Below are positions 56,063-64,000 of a stretch of 64,000 bases of DNA, piece after piece. Origin of the DNA: Lampris incognitus (lineage: Eukaryota > Chordata > Actinopteri > Lampriformes > Lampridae); the NCBI RefSeq assembly GCF_029633865.1, contig NC_079211.1, positions 149,134,401 through 149,198,400 of the forward strand, written 5' to 3'. A program made the position numbers and the translations under genes. The notes beneath the pieces were generated by a model. The model was not told the DNA's origin. It was given only the letters and a program-made list of their open reading frames with translations, and made no database searches. The first letter of the stretch is position 1; each line of letters opens with the position of its first letter.

Positions 56063-56385
56063 ACAGCACGGTGGCGCAGTGGTTAGCATGGTCGCAGGTG
56101 GCGCAGCGGTTAGCGCGGTCGCGGGCGGCACAGTGGTTAGCATGGTCGTAGGCGGCACGGTGGCGCAGGGGTTAACGCAGTCACGGGCGGCACGGTGGTG
56201 CAGGGGTTAGCACGGTTGCGGGCGGCACAGTGGTTAGCATGGTCGCAGGCGGCACGGTTGCGCAGGGGTTAACGCAGTCACGGGCGGCACGGTGACGCAG
56301 GGGTTAGCACGGTTGCGGGCGGCACAGTGGCGCAGTGGTTAGCGCGGTCGCGAGCGGCACAGTGGTAGTGCGGTCACCTCACAGC
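56063..56385 (+). repeat. Tandem repeat of the SINE-B head
   Basis: Units of roughly 27-36 bp such as GGCGGCACAGTGGTTAGCAT plus GGTCGC, and GGCGGCACGGTGGCGCAGGG plus GTTAACGCAGTCAC. The two alternate, giving a longer composite period (56135-56215 resembles 56222-56300). Confidence 0.9.
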
Positions 56386-56717
56386 AAGAAGGTCCTGGGT
56401 TCGAGCCTCGGGGTTGTCCAACCTTGGGGGTCGTCCCAGGTCGTCCTCTGTGTGGAGTTTGCATGTTCTCCCCGTGTCTGCGTGAGTTTCCTCCGGGGGC
56501 TCCGGTTTCCTCCCACAGTCCAAACACATGTAGGTCAGGTGAATCGGCTGTACTAAATTGTCCCTAGGTGTGTGTGTGTGTGTGTGTGTTTGGGCTCTGT
56601 GTAATGGCCTGGCAGCCTGTCCAGGGTGTTTCCCCGCCTGCCGCTCCAGCATCCCCGTGACCCTGAGAGCAGGATAAGCGGATCCGATAATGGATGGATG
56701 GATGGATGGATGGATGT
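56063..56717 (+). mobile_element. SINE family B with amplified head
   Basis: Body and tail are normal (GGTCCTGGGTTCGAGCC at 56391, GGATGG tail to 56717). The head GGCGGCACGGTGGCGCAGTGG is repeated about nine to ten times before it. Confidence 0.9.
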
Positions 56718-57790
56718 TCACTGTGAAGGATGGGTATCTACCTCAAGCAAGTCTCTGCAAGTTGATTTTCATACCATACCGAAATGAATCTAAACCAGTG
56801 GCTGCCTGGAAGGAAGGAAGAACCCATTCAACAAAATCTTACCAACGACAGCATCCTGGAAAATGGTTTGAAATAATGTAAAGAATAAAAAAAAAGTATT
56901 AAAAGGAGTAAAACATGCAGAAACATCAGTATGGTCCTCTAAGGTGAGGGAATAAACACCTTTTGGACCGGCCTTTACGTCTTTGGACACAGAGTTTGTT
57001 CCCATGTCACTCACACACTCTGTGTCTCCGTCTCTCTATCCTCTGCTTTTCTTCGTCTTTCTCTGCGTCTCGTTCAGTCTGCTGTGCACTAAAGGAATTT
57101 CAAAGATCTGGGTTAAACTGCAGCTGAGGGAGAAACTGCCAGAAGGCAGGCTGCACTGACTGTTGGGGGGAGGGCGGCTGAAGCGTCCCCCCGCTTTCTT
57201 CTTTTAGTTTCCTTAAACGAATTGTCAGCATTTTTTTTTTTTTTTGCCTGCCTCTCTCTCTCTGCGCTGTTGTCTACGGTATACAGCCTGGCCTCTCCGC
57301 CATCAGGGAGCAGTTCACTGAATCGTCTTTCCCGGACGTTGATGTGATACTTAGGAAATCCAGAAAGCTCAACCCGAGGTTGGACAGGAGCCAGGACGAG
57401 TGTGCAGTGTCAGCGCTGGTTTCACCAAGCGATGCGCCGCTGTGGCCTCACTTGTCAGGAACTCACAGCGGCGACTCACTCTTTCAGCTGACCATGATCC
57501 ACGCTGACTCAGTCTGTGTAAAACGGCACCAAATCCCATGACGGGGGTGATATGGGAAGTCTGGCTGCATGCCTGAAGGTTACAAGTTAAAACTCCCGCT
57601 GTCTGACCCACACACCCACCCTGAAAACGCTTACATATAAACCCGTAGGGGAAATTCCACCGACTCTTTTGTTTTTACGGCGGGTACGGTTTCACCAGCG
57701 GTCGTTCTCTCCCTTGTTTTGAGGGATTGTAAAAAAAAAAAGACTCAAGCCGTCGTCATTCCATGGCACGACACACCTCTAAGCCTTTCT
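56718..57790. other. No gene recognised
   Basis: T-run near 57230. No snx18 exon found. Confidence 0.4.
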
Positions 57791-57897
57791 GTGGGAAACT
57801 ATCTTGTGGGAAACTATCTTGTGGGAATAATATCTTGTGGGAATAATATCTTGTGGGAATAATATCTTGTGGGAGTAATATCTTGTCGGAATAATAT
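57791..57897. repeat. 16-bp minisatellite
   Basis: Unit TTGTGGGAATAATATC, about six copies; the two at the left are variant. Confidence 0.85.
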
Positions 57898-58476
57898 TGT
57901 AAGTTAGCAAGCGTTTCTGCCACATGAAAGAGAAAAAGGTGGAGAGGCCCTATCCAGTCGTTTGTGGGAAAAAAACCCAAAACAAACCTGAGCCTACAGT
58001 CGGTGGCCTTTACCCCTACGTGTAGGCGGTGAGGGGTGGAATATTTCTTTGACCGTTTTATAGTCCTCTTTGTTTTTTCCTTTATAGAGAAAATGTGGGA
58101 GGAAAAATTAGTCACAACCCAGAAATGATTGTATTCTACACTACGGGGTAAATCCTACACATGTTTCTTATTTTACTTCTCCTAAAAAACTGTGTTGACA
58201 TTTTTCACCTGACCCCCCCCCCCCCGCCCCCCCAAGCCTAATAGTAGGTTCCTAATAATCTCTGCGTTGCACTGTGACTAGGCAACGTGGGTTAACCTTG
58301 ATGCTTGTTTGACTTTTCTTTGCAGTCAGTTCAGATGGTGCCTGGCCACGTCTAGCGTTTCAGTGCCGTGTTCATCTCATTTCCACTTTAGCCAGTTCAA
58401 ACAGTCGTACGCGTGATTACAGAAGAGAACTGTAGTGGGCGAAGGCGAAGCCTTGTGACTGGAGAAGACGCTCCTG
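57898..58476. other. No gene recognised
   Basis: Poly-C run near 58213. Otherwise nothing. Confidence 0.4.
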
Positions 58477-58904
58477 CCCAGACAGCATCCGGATGTGGGC
58501 CACTTCAGGCAGTGATGCGGCACTGACGGCCTTCTTCTGGCCCTGACAAAATGGATGTGAGGCTGAAGTGGCCCACATGTATAATAGCAAATATGGCCCA
58601 AATATGCCACATCACATGTGGGCCTTTTTTGGCAAAGATGTGGTGCTCTGGGCAACATGTGATCTGGATGTGAGCCTGAAGTGGCCCGTGTGGTAAATGG
58701 TGAATATGGCCCAAATATCACAAATCAAATATGGGCCACCTTTGGCAAATATGTGGCACATGCGGCATTGCTATGGCTTGGTTCTGGTCCAGGTCTGGCA
58801 AACAGGAGCATACCGCCTAGGTGCCATCATTCCACGCGGTATGTGGGCCAGTTGAAGTGTCGGTCGTGGGACGAGTCCGGGCCACAGCAGTTTTGCTATC
58901 TGGG
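58477..58904. mobile_element. MITE with CCCAGA-AGC termini (copy 3, inverted)
   Basis: Same family as 937-1253 in opposite orientation: starts CCCAGACAGCATCCGG, ends TTTTGCTATCTGGG. Flanked by TG on both sides. Confidence 0.8.
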
Positions 58905-59009
58905 TGTATAACCACAGGAAGTCACAATAGATGCCAGCAATAGCCACACTTCCCACTGAAGAGGCCTTCGTCTTTACATCGATAACATTCTTCTTTTTTT
59001 TTTCTTTGG

Positions 59010-59376
59010 ATCCCCCCCCCCTCTTTTTCTCCCAAATTGTACTTGGCCAATTACTCAACTCTCCGAGCCATCCCGGTCACGGTTCCACCCCCTCTGCCGA
59101 TCCGGGAAGGGCTGCAGACTACCACATGCCTCCTAGCGCATGGGAGGATCATGCTATTCCCCCAGTTCCCCCTGCCCCCTGAACAGGCGTACCGACTGAC
59201 CAGAGGAGGCGCTAGTACAGCGACCAGGACACATGCCCACATCCGGCTTCCCACCCGCAGACACGGCCCATTGTGTCTGTAGGGACGCCCGACCAAGCCG
59301 GAGGTAACAGGGATTCAAACCGGCGATCCCCGTGTCGGTAGACAATGGAATAGACCGCTACGCTACCCGGACGCCC
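59010..59376 (-). mobile_element. SINE family A, internal deletion
   Basis: Head at 59376, tail CCCCCCTCTTTTTCTCCC at 59010. About 65 bases missing at ATGCCTCCTAGCGCATGGG. Confidence 0.88.
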
Positions 59377-59475
59377 CATCAGTAACTTTCTTTAATGAAT
59401 CCCTTTGATTTACAATGAATGAGGAGTAAATATTAGTCACGCCAGTGTCAACAAAATAACTAAAGTCTAAATGTA

Positions 59476-59552
59476 CTTCATCAGTTCGCCCCTTTCTGAC
59501 TAGACCAAGCTAGACTAGCTTGGTCTAGTCAGAAAGGGGCGAACTGATGAAG
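59476..59552. repeat. Perfect 37-bp inverted repeat
   Basis: Arms 59476-59512 and 59516-59552 are exact reverse complements around GAC. The right arm ends in GAACTGATGAAG, the start of a hammerhead-like motif; the left arm carries its mirror. Confidence 0.97.
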
Positions 59553-59640
59553 CCTCTTGGATGAGAGGCGAAACGTCTTCACGGATATATACCAAGTCCA
59601 GTTGCACTCGATTCAGTTCCTTTGGATAAACATGACCTGG
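59541..59640 (+). ncRNA. Hammerhead-like motif, Penelope-type
   Basis: CTGATGA (59544-59550), one extra A, 6-bp stem II GCCTCT/AGAGGC with loop TGGATG, GAAA (59570... 59573), and a 3-bp stem III CGT/ACG with loop CTTC. The base expected to be U16.1 is G (59584), so cleavage is doubtful. Followed by 'caagtccagttgca', a word I associate with fish Penelope-like terminal repeats. Confidence 0.5.
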
Positions 59641-59659
59641 ATGAATGAGAACATTCACA

Positions 59660-59864
59660 GACACTTATGTACATGCAATATTTCAGTTTTTTATTTTTAA
59701 TAAATTTGAAAAAATTTCTTCAAAACCTTTTTCGCTTTGTCGTTATGGGGTACTGTATGTAGATTGATGAGGAAAAAAAAGGAATTTAATCCATTTTGGA
59801 ATAAGGCTGTAACATAACAAAATGTGGGGAAAGTGAAGGGGTGTGAATGCCTTCCGGATGCACT
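59660..59864 (+). repeat. Solo right terminal repeat of a Tc1 element
   Basis: Matches the right end of the 22003-23586 element (ACTTATGTACATGCAATATT ... GGATGCACTG before TA). No internal or left sequence. Confidence 0.92.
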
Positions 59865-59866
59865 GT

Positions 59867-60293
59867 AGAGGAGCAATTACGCAACTCTAATACACTGAAT
59901 GGCTGTGGTTACAAAAATGCCTGTGGGAAAAGGTGTCAAATATGGCGTTTTTAATATAATAAAATTGCAGAAAGCATCACTTAAGTCATTGTATTTGACC
60001 CCATCTACAGTTCCCAGATAAAAAAGCTGTCTGAGAACTTATATCCCTCCTTTCTGGCCGGACCGCAACAGCGGGACGAGCTCTACACGTGTGTTTGTCC
60101 ATGAGTGAGTGAGTGACTGAATGAGTGATGGGGTTTCACCGTCAGTCGGATGTCTGAGTTGGCCGTTTCCCCGTTGGATGTTGCTCTTTCAAAAGGAATC
60201 GGCGCGGCACCTTTCTATTACGTCCTCAGCTGTTCACGGAACCGATGTCAAAACAGCCGCTTTTTAAATGGAGTCGCGCAAAAACAGCCATTT
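59867..60293. other. No feature seen
   Basis: Nothing recognised. Confidence 0.35.
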
Positions 60294-60310
60294 GATAAAT
60301 GTAGTCGTGG

Positions 60311-60936
60311 GCGTCCGGGTAGCGTAGCGGCCTATTCCGTCGTCTGCCAACGTGAGGATCGCCGGTTTGAATCCCCGCGTTGCCTCCGGCTTGGTCAGGC
60401 GTACAGACACAATTGGCTATGTCTGCGGATGAGAAGCCGGATGTGCCCTTACAAAAGAATAGTATACTTGAATTTTATTTTATTAAGTAAACTCCAAGTA
60501 AAGTTCAAGTGTATGTACTAGTAGTATACATGTAAGTATACTTAAGTATAAGTTTGTTTATTATATCTCTGATAAGTACTTAAAAAGTAAACTGAAAGTA
60601 TACTCACTGTACTAATAGCAGCACAATTGAATAAACTACTTTTTTGTAAGTGTGGGCATGTGTCCCGGTTGCTGCACTAGCGCCTCCTCTAGTTGGTCGG
60701 GGCACCTGTTCGGGGAGGGGGGGGAATAGTGTGATCCCCCCACGCACTACGTCCCCCTGGTGAAACTCCTCACTGTCAGGTGAAAAGAAGAGGCTGGTGA
60801 CTCCACCTGTATGGGAGGAGGCATGTGGTAGTCTGCAGCCCTCCCCTGATCGGCAGAGGAGGGTGGAGCAGCGACCGGGACGGCTTGGAGAGCGGGGTGA
60901 CTGGCCGGGAACAACTGGGGAGAAAAAGGGGGGGGG
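60311..60936 (+). mobile_element. SINE family A split by a MITE; 17-bp target duplication
   Basis: SINE parts 60311-60445 and 60651-60936. Perfect 17-bp duplication GATAAATGTAGTCGTGG at 60294-60310 and 60937-60953. B box GGTTTGAATCCCC. Confidence 0.95.
60446..60650. mobile_element. 205-bp MITE nested in the SINE
   Basis: Starts CCCTTACAAAAGAATAGTA and ends ACTACTTTTTTGTAAG: imperfect inverted termini CTTACAAAA/TTTTGTAAG. TGTG on both sides (60442-60445, 60651-60654). The AT-rich interior has many AAGTATACTT-like palindromes. Superfamily unknown. Confidence 0.85.
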
Positions 60937-60953
60937 GATAAATGTAGTCGTGG

Positions 60954-61624
60954 TGCAGCCATACATGAGGTTTTAACCTAGTCCTGTTTACTAGCAGTTT
61001 GTCTACAGGCACATTTTGCAATACGCAGAAGAAGAAAAGCGTGTGATATGTGTGAAAATGAGAGGGTGTAGAAAGCATGGCGTCGCAGCCCTCGAACACT
61101 AGCAGACGCCACCACGCAGGCAGCAGCGCCTGCCGCAGCCCTTTCGGTTCTAGAGGAAACCCACAGGCTCACACATCATCCCCGGAACAACACCGGTGAC
61201 ACAAACCCTTCCACTACAATCCGTGTCAAACCCTCGTGGGGGGGGAAATGGCGTCCCGTGAGAAAACGTGTAAAGCACACTCAAGTCCAACAAGGTTTAC
61301 TTATCTTTGGGGGACTAAAAGTATATTTGTAAGGGTATAGACCACGTCAAATATTTACGGAGTCAAAGTTTCGTTTTAAGTACAGGTATCCGCCTCTGTT
61401 GTTGTTACTACCTGACGCAAAAGTCGTAAGAGTGCAAGTTTTAAGTTTGTTATTCTTAAGTTTACATTTTGCAAGGACAACAAAAGAGAATTAAAAGTTT
61501 ATCTGCCTATATTTACTTTAAAAGAGGAATACTAAAAGTGCACTGACGTAAACTTCTCTTTTCTAAAGGAAGGTACGATAAGTAGTGCTGCCATTTGGTG
61601 TTTTTTTTACATCTATAACTGTTA
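60954..61624. other. No gene recognised
   Basis: Unique intronic sequence. Confidence 0.4.
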
Positions 61625-61695
61625 CATATATTTATGTAATATATGGAGATATTATATATATATATATATATATATATAGATAGATATATATAAAC
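61625..61695. repeat. TA-rich microsatellite
   Basis: TATATA run with ATAGATAGATA. Confidence 0.9.
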
Positions 61696-61730
61696 ACAAA
61701 TACAGGAAAAAAAGTTGTAATGCATTACGG

Positions 61731-61801
61731 TACAGGCCTGTTTTGTGCGTCGTGCACTCATCAGCTGCTAATGAGTGCACGACACACGAAACAGGCCTGT
61801 A
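61731..61801. ncRNA. Head-to-head pair of hammerhead-like motifs
   Basis: Minus motif, 61764 to 61731: CUGAUGA, stem II GUGC/GCAC with a 5-base loop, AAAA where GAAA is expected, stem III CAGG/CCUG, then UA. Plus motif, 61768 to 61801: CUAAUGA (one core change), stem II GUG/CAC, GAAA, stem III CAGG/CCUG, then UA (U16.1 and cleavage-site A17). Each has one core substitution that should impair cleavage. Flank 61803-61862 matches the locus at 7338-7440. Confidence 0.65.
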
Positions 61802-61867
61802 TTTGTGTTGATATTCCGCTTCGCATTAGTTGAGCACTTATAACAACATTGACCGTTTCGGAAAAAA

Positions 61868-61945
61868 ACACTATATATATACATGTATATATGTATATAT
61901 ATACATATATATATATACATACACACATATATATACATATATACA

Positions 61946-61988
<43 letters not shown>

Positions 61989-62128
61989 GTATATATATAC
62001 ACATGTATATGTATATATATACACACACATATATATACATACGTATATATATATACATATACATACATATACATATATATATGTGTGTGTGTGTGTGTAT
62101 GTATATATGTATGTATGTATGTATAGAT
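61868..62128. repeat. TATACA/GTGTAT compound microsatellite
   Basis: TATATACATATG-type repeats, TG runs and GTATGTAT at the end; I/Y/C-rich open frames here are artefacts. Confidence 0.95.
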
Positions 62129-62187
62129 AGTATCTCCATGCTTGAGGTTTCAGTTCAGCCCAAGCCCCCTGATGTTCGTCAGATTGG

Positions 62188-62361
62188 TTGGTGAAGGGGG
62201 GGCGCCCCAGTGGTTCACCTGGTAGGGTGGTACCACATAAGGCTGAGTCCTTATCGCAGTGGCCTGGGTTTGAATCCAGCCCTTTGCTGCATGTCATCCC
62301 CTCTCTCTCCCCTGCCTTTGCTGTCTCTCTCTCTACTGTTGCTGTTAAAATAAAGCAGAGA
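62188..62361 (+). mobile_element. SINE family C (tRNA-headed)
   Basis: Head GCGCCCCAGTGGTTCACCTG, B-box-like GGGTTTGAATCCAGCC, then CTTTGCTGCATGTCATCCCC and a CTCTCTC stretch, ending AATAAAGCAGAG. A third tRNA-headed family, known in many fishes, distinct from A and B. Confidence 0.8.
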
Positions 62362-62600
62362 GGGCGTCCGGGTGGCGTGGCGGTCTACTCCGGTCTACGT
62401 CCCCCTGGCGAAACTCCTCACTGTCAGGTGAAAAGAAGCGGCTGGCGACTCCACATGTATGGGAGGAGGCATGTGGTAGTCTGCAGCCCTCCCCGGATCG
62501 GCAGAGGGGGTGGAGCAGAGACCGGGACGGCTCATAAAATAGGGTAATTGGACAAGTGCAATAGGGGAGAAAAAGGAGGAAAACCCCCCCCCCCAAAAAA
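62362..62600 (+). mobile_element. SINE family A, large internal deletion
   Basis: Head GGGCGTCCGGGTGGCGTGGC is joined directly to CTACGTCCCCCTGGCGAAAC, losing the B box and middle third. Abuts SINE-C. Confidence 0.88.
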
Positions 62601-63283
62601 AAGAAGGCAGAAAAAAGCTTGTTGGTGATAGTTTGGTGATAGTTTGGATTGGTCAACAGGTTTGAATGAGGAACCAGATGTTTTCACTGGACCTCTACAA
62701 GTCTTTCACACAGTCAGGCCGGAGCAGAGATGTTGGCGTGCCGGGCGTCAACGTTCTGCTTCTTACTCAAACAGGGATCAAGCTTTTCTAGTAGTGCTCA
62801 GTTAAACAATTCCTGTTAACACGGTGACAGCCGCAGGCGAGGCGGTGCCTGCTCGTCATGTCTCTGTTTACTGGCTGTGCAGCCACCTCAGAGAAAAGCA
62901 GGCTGGAAACCTTCACACCTACGCAAAAAAAACCCCAAAAAAAACCCCAACTCTTCGCACGCAGTTGGTCACACACACTTTGTTCTGCCTGTGAGAAAGA
63001 CAGAGGGACTAAAAATGACACGGCCTCTATTCCTGAGTCACGTTCTGCTTTCCAAAACATCAGAACGGTGAGCGGCAAAAAGCACGAGCCTAAACCGGCG
63101 TGTGCTCTTTAAAAATAGCAACACATTTGTGAGGTTTTTAAGGAGCAAGAAAGTCCCTTTAGTGGTTTACGAGGCCCCTGATTGGACCAAATGTATCTAG
63201 AGATATTCTTAGATTTGGACAACGTGCTTCAACACATTCTCTGACTACTCTCAGATGTGCTGGTTCTGCTTATCAGGGACTTT
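62601..63283. other. No feature seen
   Basis: Nothing recognised. Confidence 0.35.
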
Positions 63284-63297
63284 GAAAGTGCACTTCA

Positions 63298-63755
63298 GGG
63301 GCGTCCGGGTAGCGTGGCAGTCTATTCTGTTGCCTAGCAACAAGGGGACCGCCGGTTCGAATCCCCGTGTTGCGTCCGGCTTGGTCGGGCGTCCCTACAG
63401 GCACAATTGGCCGTGTCTGCGGGTGGGAAGCCGGATGTGGGTATGTGTCCTGGTCGCTGCACTAGCGCCTCCTCTGGTCAGTTGGGGCACCTGTTCGGGG
63501 GGGAGGGGGAACTGGGGGGAATAGCGTGATCCTCCCACACGCTACGTCCCCCCGGTGAAACTCCTCACTGCCAGGTGAAAAGAAGCGGCTGGTGACTCCA
63601 CGTGTATGGGAGGAGACGTGGTAGGGTGGAGCCCTCCCCGGATCGGCAGAGGGGGTGGAGCAGAGACCGGGGCGGCTCGGAAGGGCGGGGTAACTGGATG
63701 GGTACAACTGACAACTGGGGAGAAAAAAGGGGGGGGAAATCAAAAAAAAAAGAAA
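63298..63755 (+). mobile_element. SINE family A, full length, 14-bp target duplication
   Basis: GAAAGTGCACTTCA (63284-63297) and GAAAGCGCACTTCA (63756-63769) flank it. Head with GGTTCGAATCCCC B box, full body, A-rich tail. Confidence 0.95.
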
Positions 63756-63769
63756 GAAAGCGCACTTCA

Positions 63770-64000
63770 CGATAAGGATTGTGAAACTATTGTTGGTCAA
63801 GCCCTAAAAGTCACCCATCCTCCTTTACAGCTTTGGTTTGTGTTCTTCTTCTTGGCTTTAGCACCAAAGAATGTCCAAGGTGACTGGCAAGCTCCGCTGT
63901 TTTCAAACTTAACCTCGCGTTGCACTGGACATGAAACCCACTTCCTTCTTTAAGAGGGTGAGGCAACCCTGCACCTGGTTTCCCACACCGGTGGGCAAAG
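63770..64000. other. No feature seen
   Basis: Nothing recognised; presumed snx18 intron. Confidence 0.35.

Larger units (their letters stand above)
40643..64000 (+). other. snx18: snx18 intron 1 (presumed, open-ended)
   Basis: Begins GTAAAAG. No exon encoding the BAR C-terminus was recognised to the window end, so the intron is inferred to exceed 23 kb. It is filled with SINEs, MITEs, LINE relics and minisatellites. If the last exon was missed, part of this would be intergenic. Confidence 0.6.

Noticed and set aside
57250..57545. Possible last exon of snx18
   Set aside because: The open frame does not resemble the BAR C-terminus and lacks a matching phase-1 acceptor reading.

Overview
The window reads as nuclear DNA of a ray-finned (teleost-like) fish. 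It has very few genes, a dense load of fish-type repeats (tRNA-headed SINEs, Tc1/mariner, hAT-like, L2/jockey-like and RTE-like LINEs, Penelope-like fragments, a 5S-rRNA-derived SINE), long AC/TA/CT microsatellites and large introns. The ARL15-SNX18 neighbourhood is the same as in other vertebrates. No prokaryotic genes, rRNA or tRNA genes, or viruses were recognised.

Genes. The one well-supported coding exon is exon 1 of snx18 (39094-40642, +), giving 516 codons with SH3, PX and the start of the BAR region; it ends at a clean GT donor. The rest of the window to the right is taken as snx18 intron 1, because no second exon was found. On the other strand, a short exon ending ...YMDYL|GTAAGT at 21216 sits below a CpG-rich promoter-like block and is called arl15 exon 1. 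The left third of the window would then be arl15 intron 1. A second short exon-like ATG segment with a GTAAGC donor lies at 10328-10381 (-). The two calls arl15 (-) and snx18 (+) are head to head about 18 kb apart, as in human; hspb3, which lies between them in human, was not seen.

Layout. 1-1370: Penelope-like remnants with hammerhead-ribozyme-like repeats and a MITE. 2642-5190: hAT-like element with a tandemly amplified BED-finger segment. 5231-7289: two copies of a rearranged Tc1 derivative. 8-20 kb: SINEs and non-coding sequence in the presumed arl15 intron. 21-22 kb: arl15 exon 1 and promoter. 22-23.6 kb: Tc1 element with a dead transposase. 23.9-28.5 kb: two LINEs with nested repeats. 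30.1-31 kb: SINE expanded into a minisatellite. 36-38.6 kb: minisatellite, partial copy of the snx18 upstream region, and an RTE LINE. 38.6-40.6 kb: snx18 promoter and exon 1. 44.4-48.2 kb: CT microsatellite, a 3.2-kb 17/18-bp array and a 34-bp array. 51-56 kb: G-rich minisatellite and nested LINE/SINE debris. 58-63.8 kb: MITEs, SINEs and further hammerhead-like motifs.

The most interesting non-genic signal is a set of hammerhead-ribozyme-like cores at five loci. One pair of copies shows a compensatory base change in the flanking helix; another locus has two motifs on opposite strands; a third is half of a perfect 37-bp inverted repeat. Family names are from memory of typical family sequences; no search was run.
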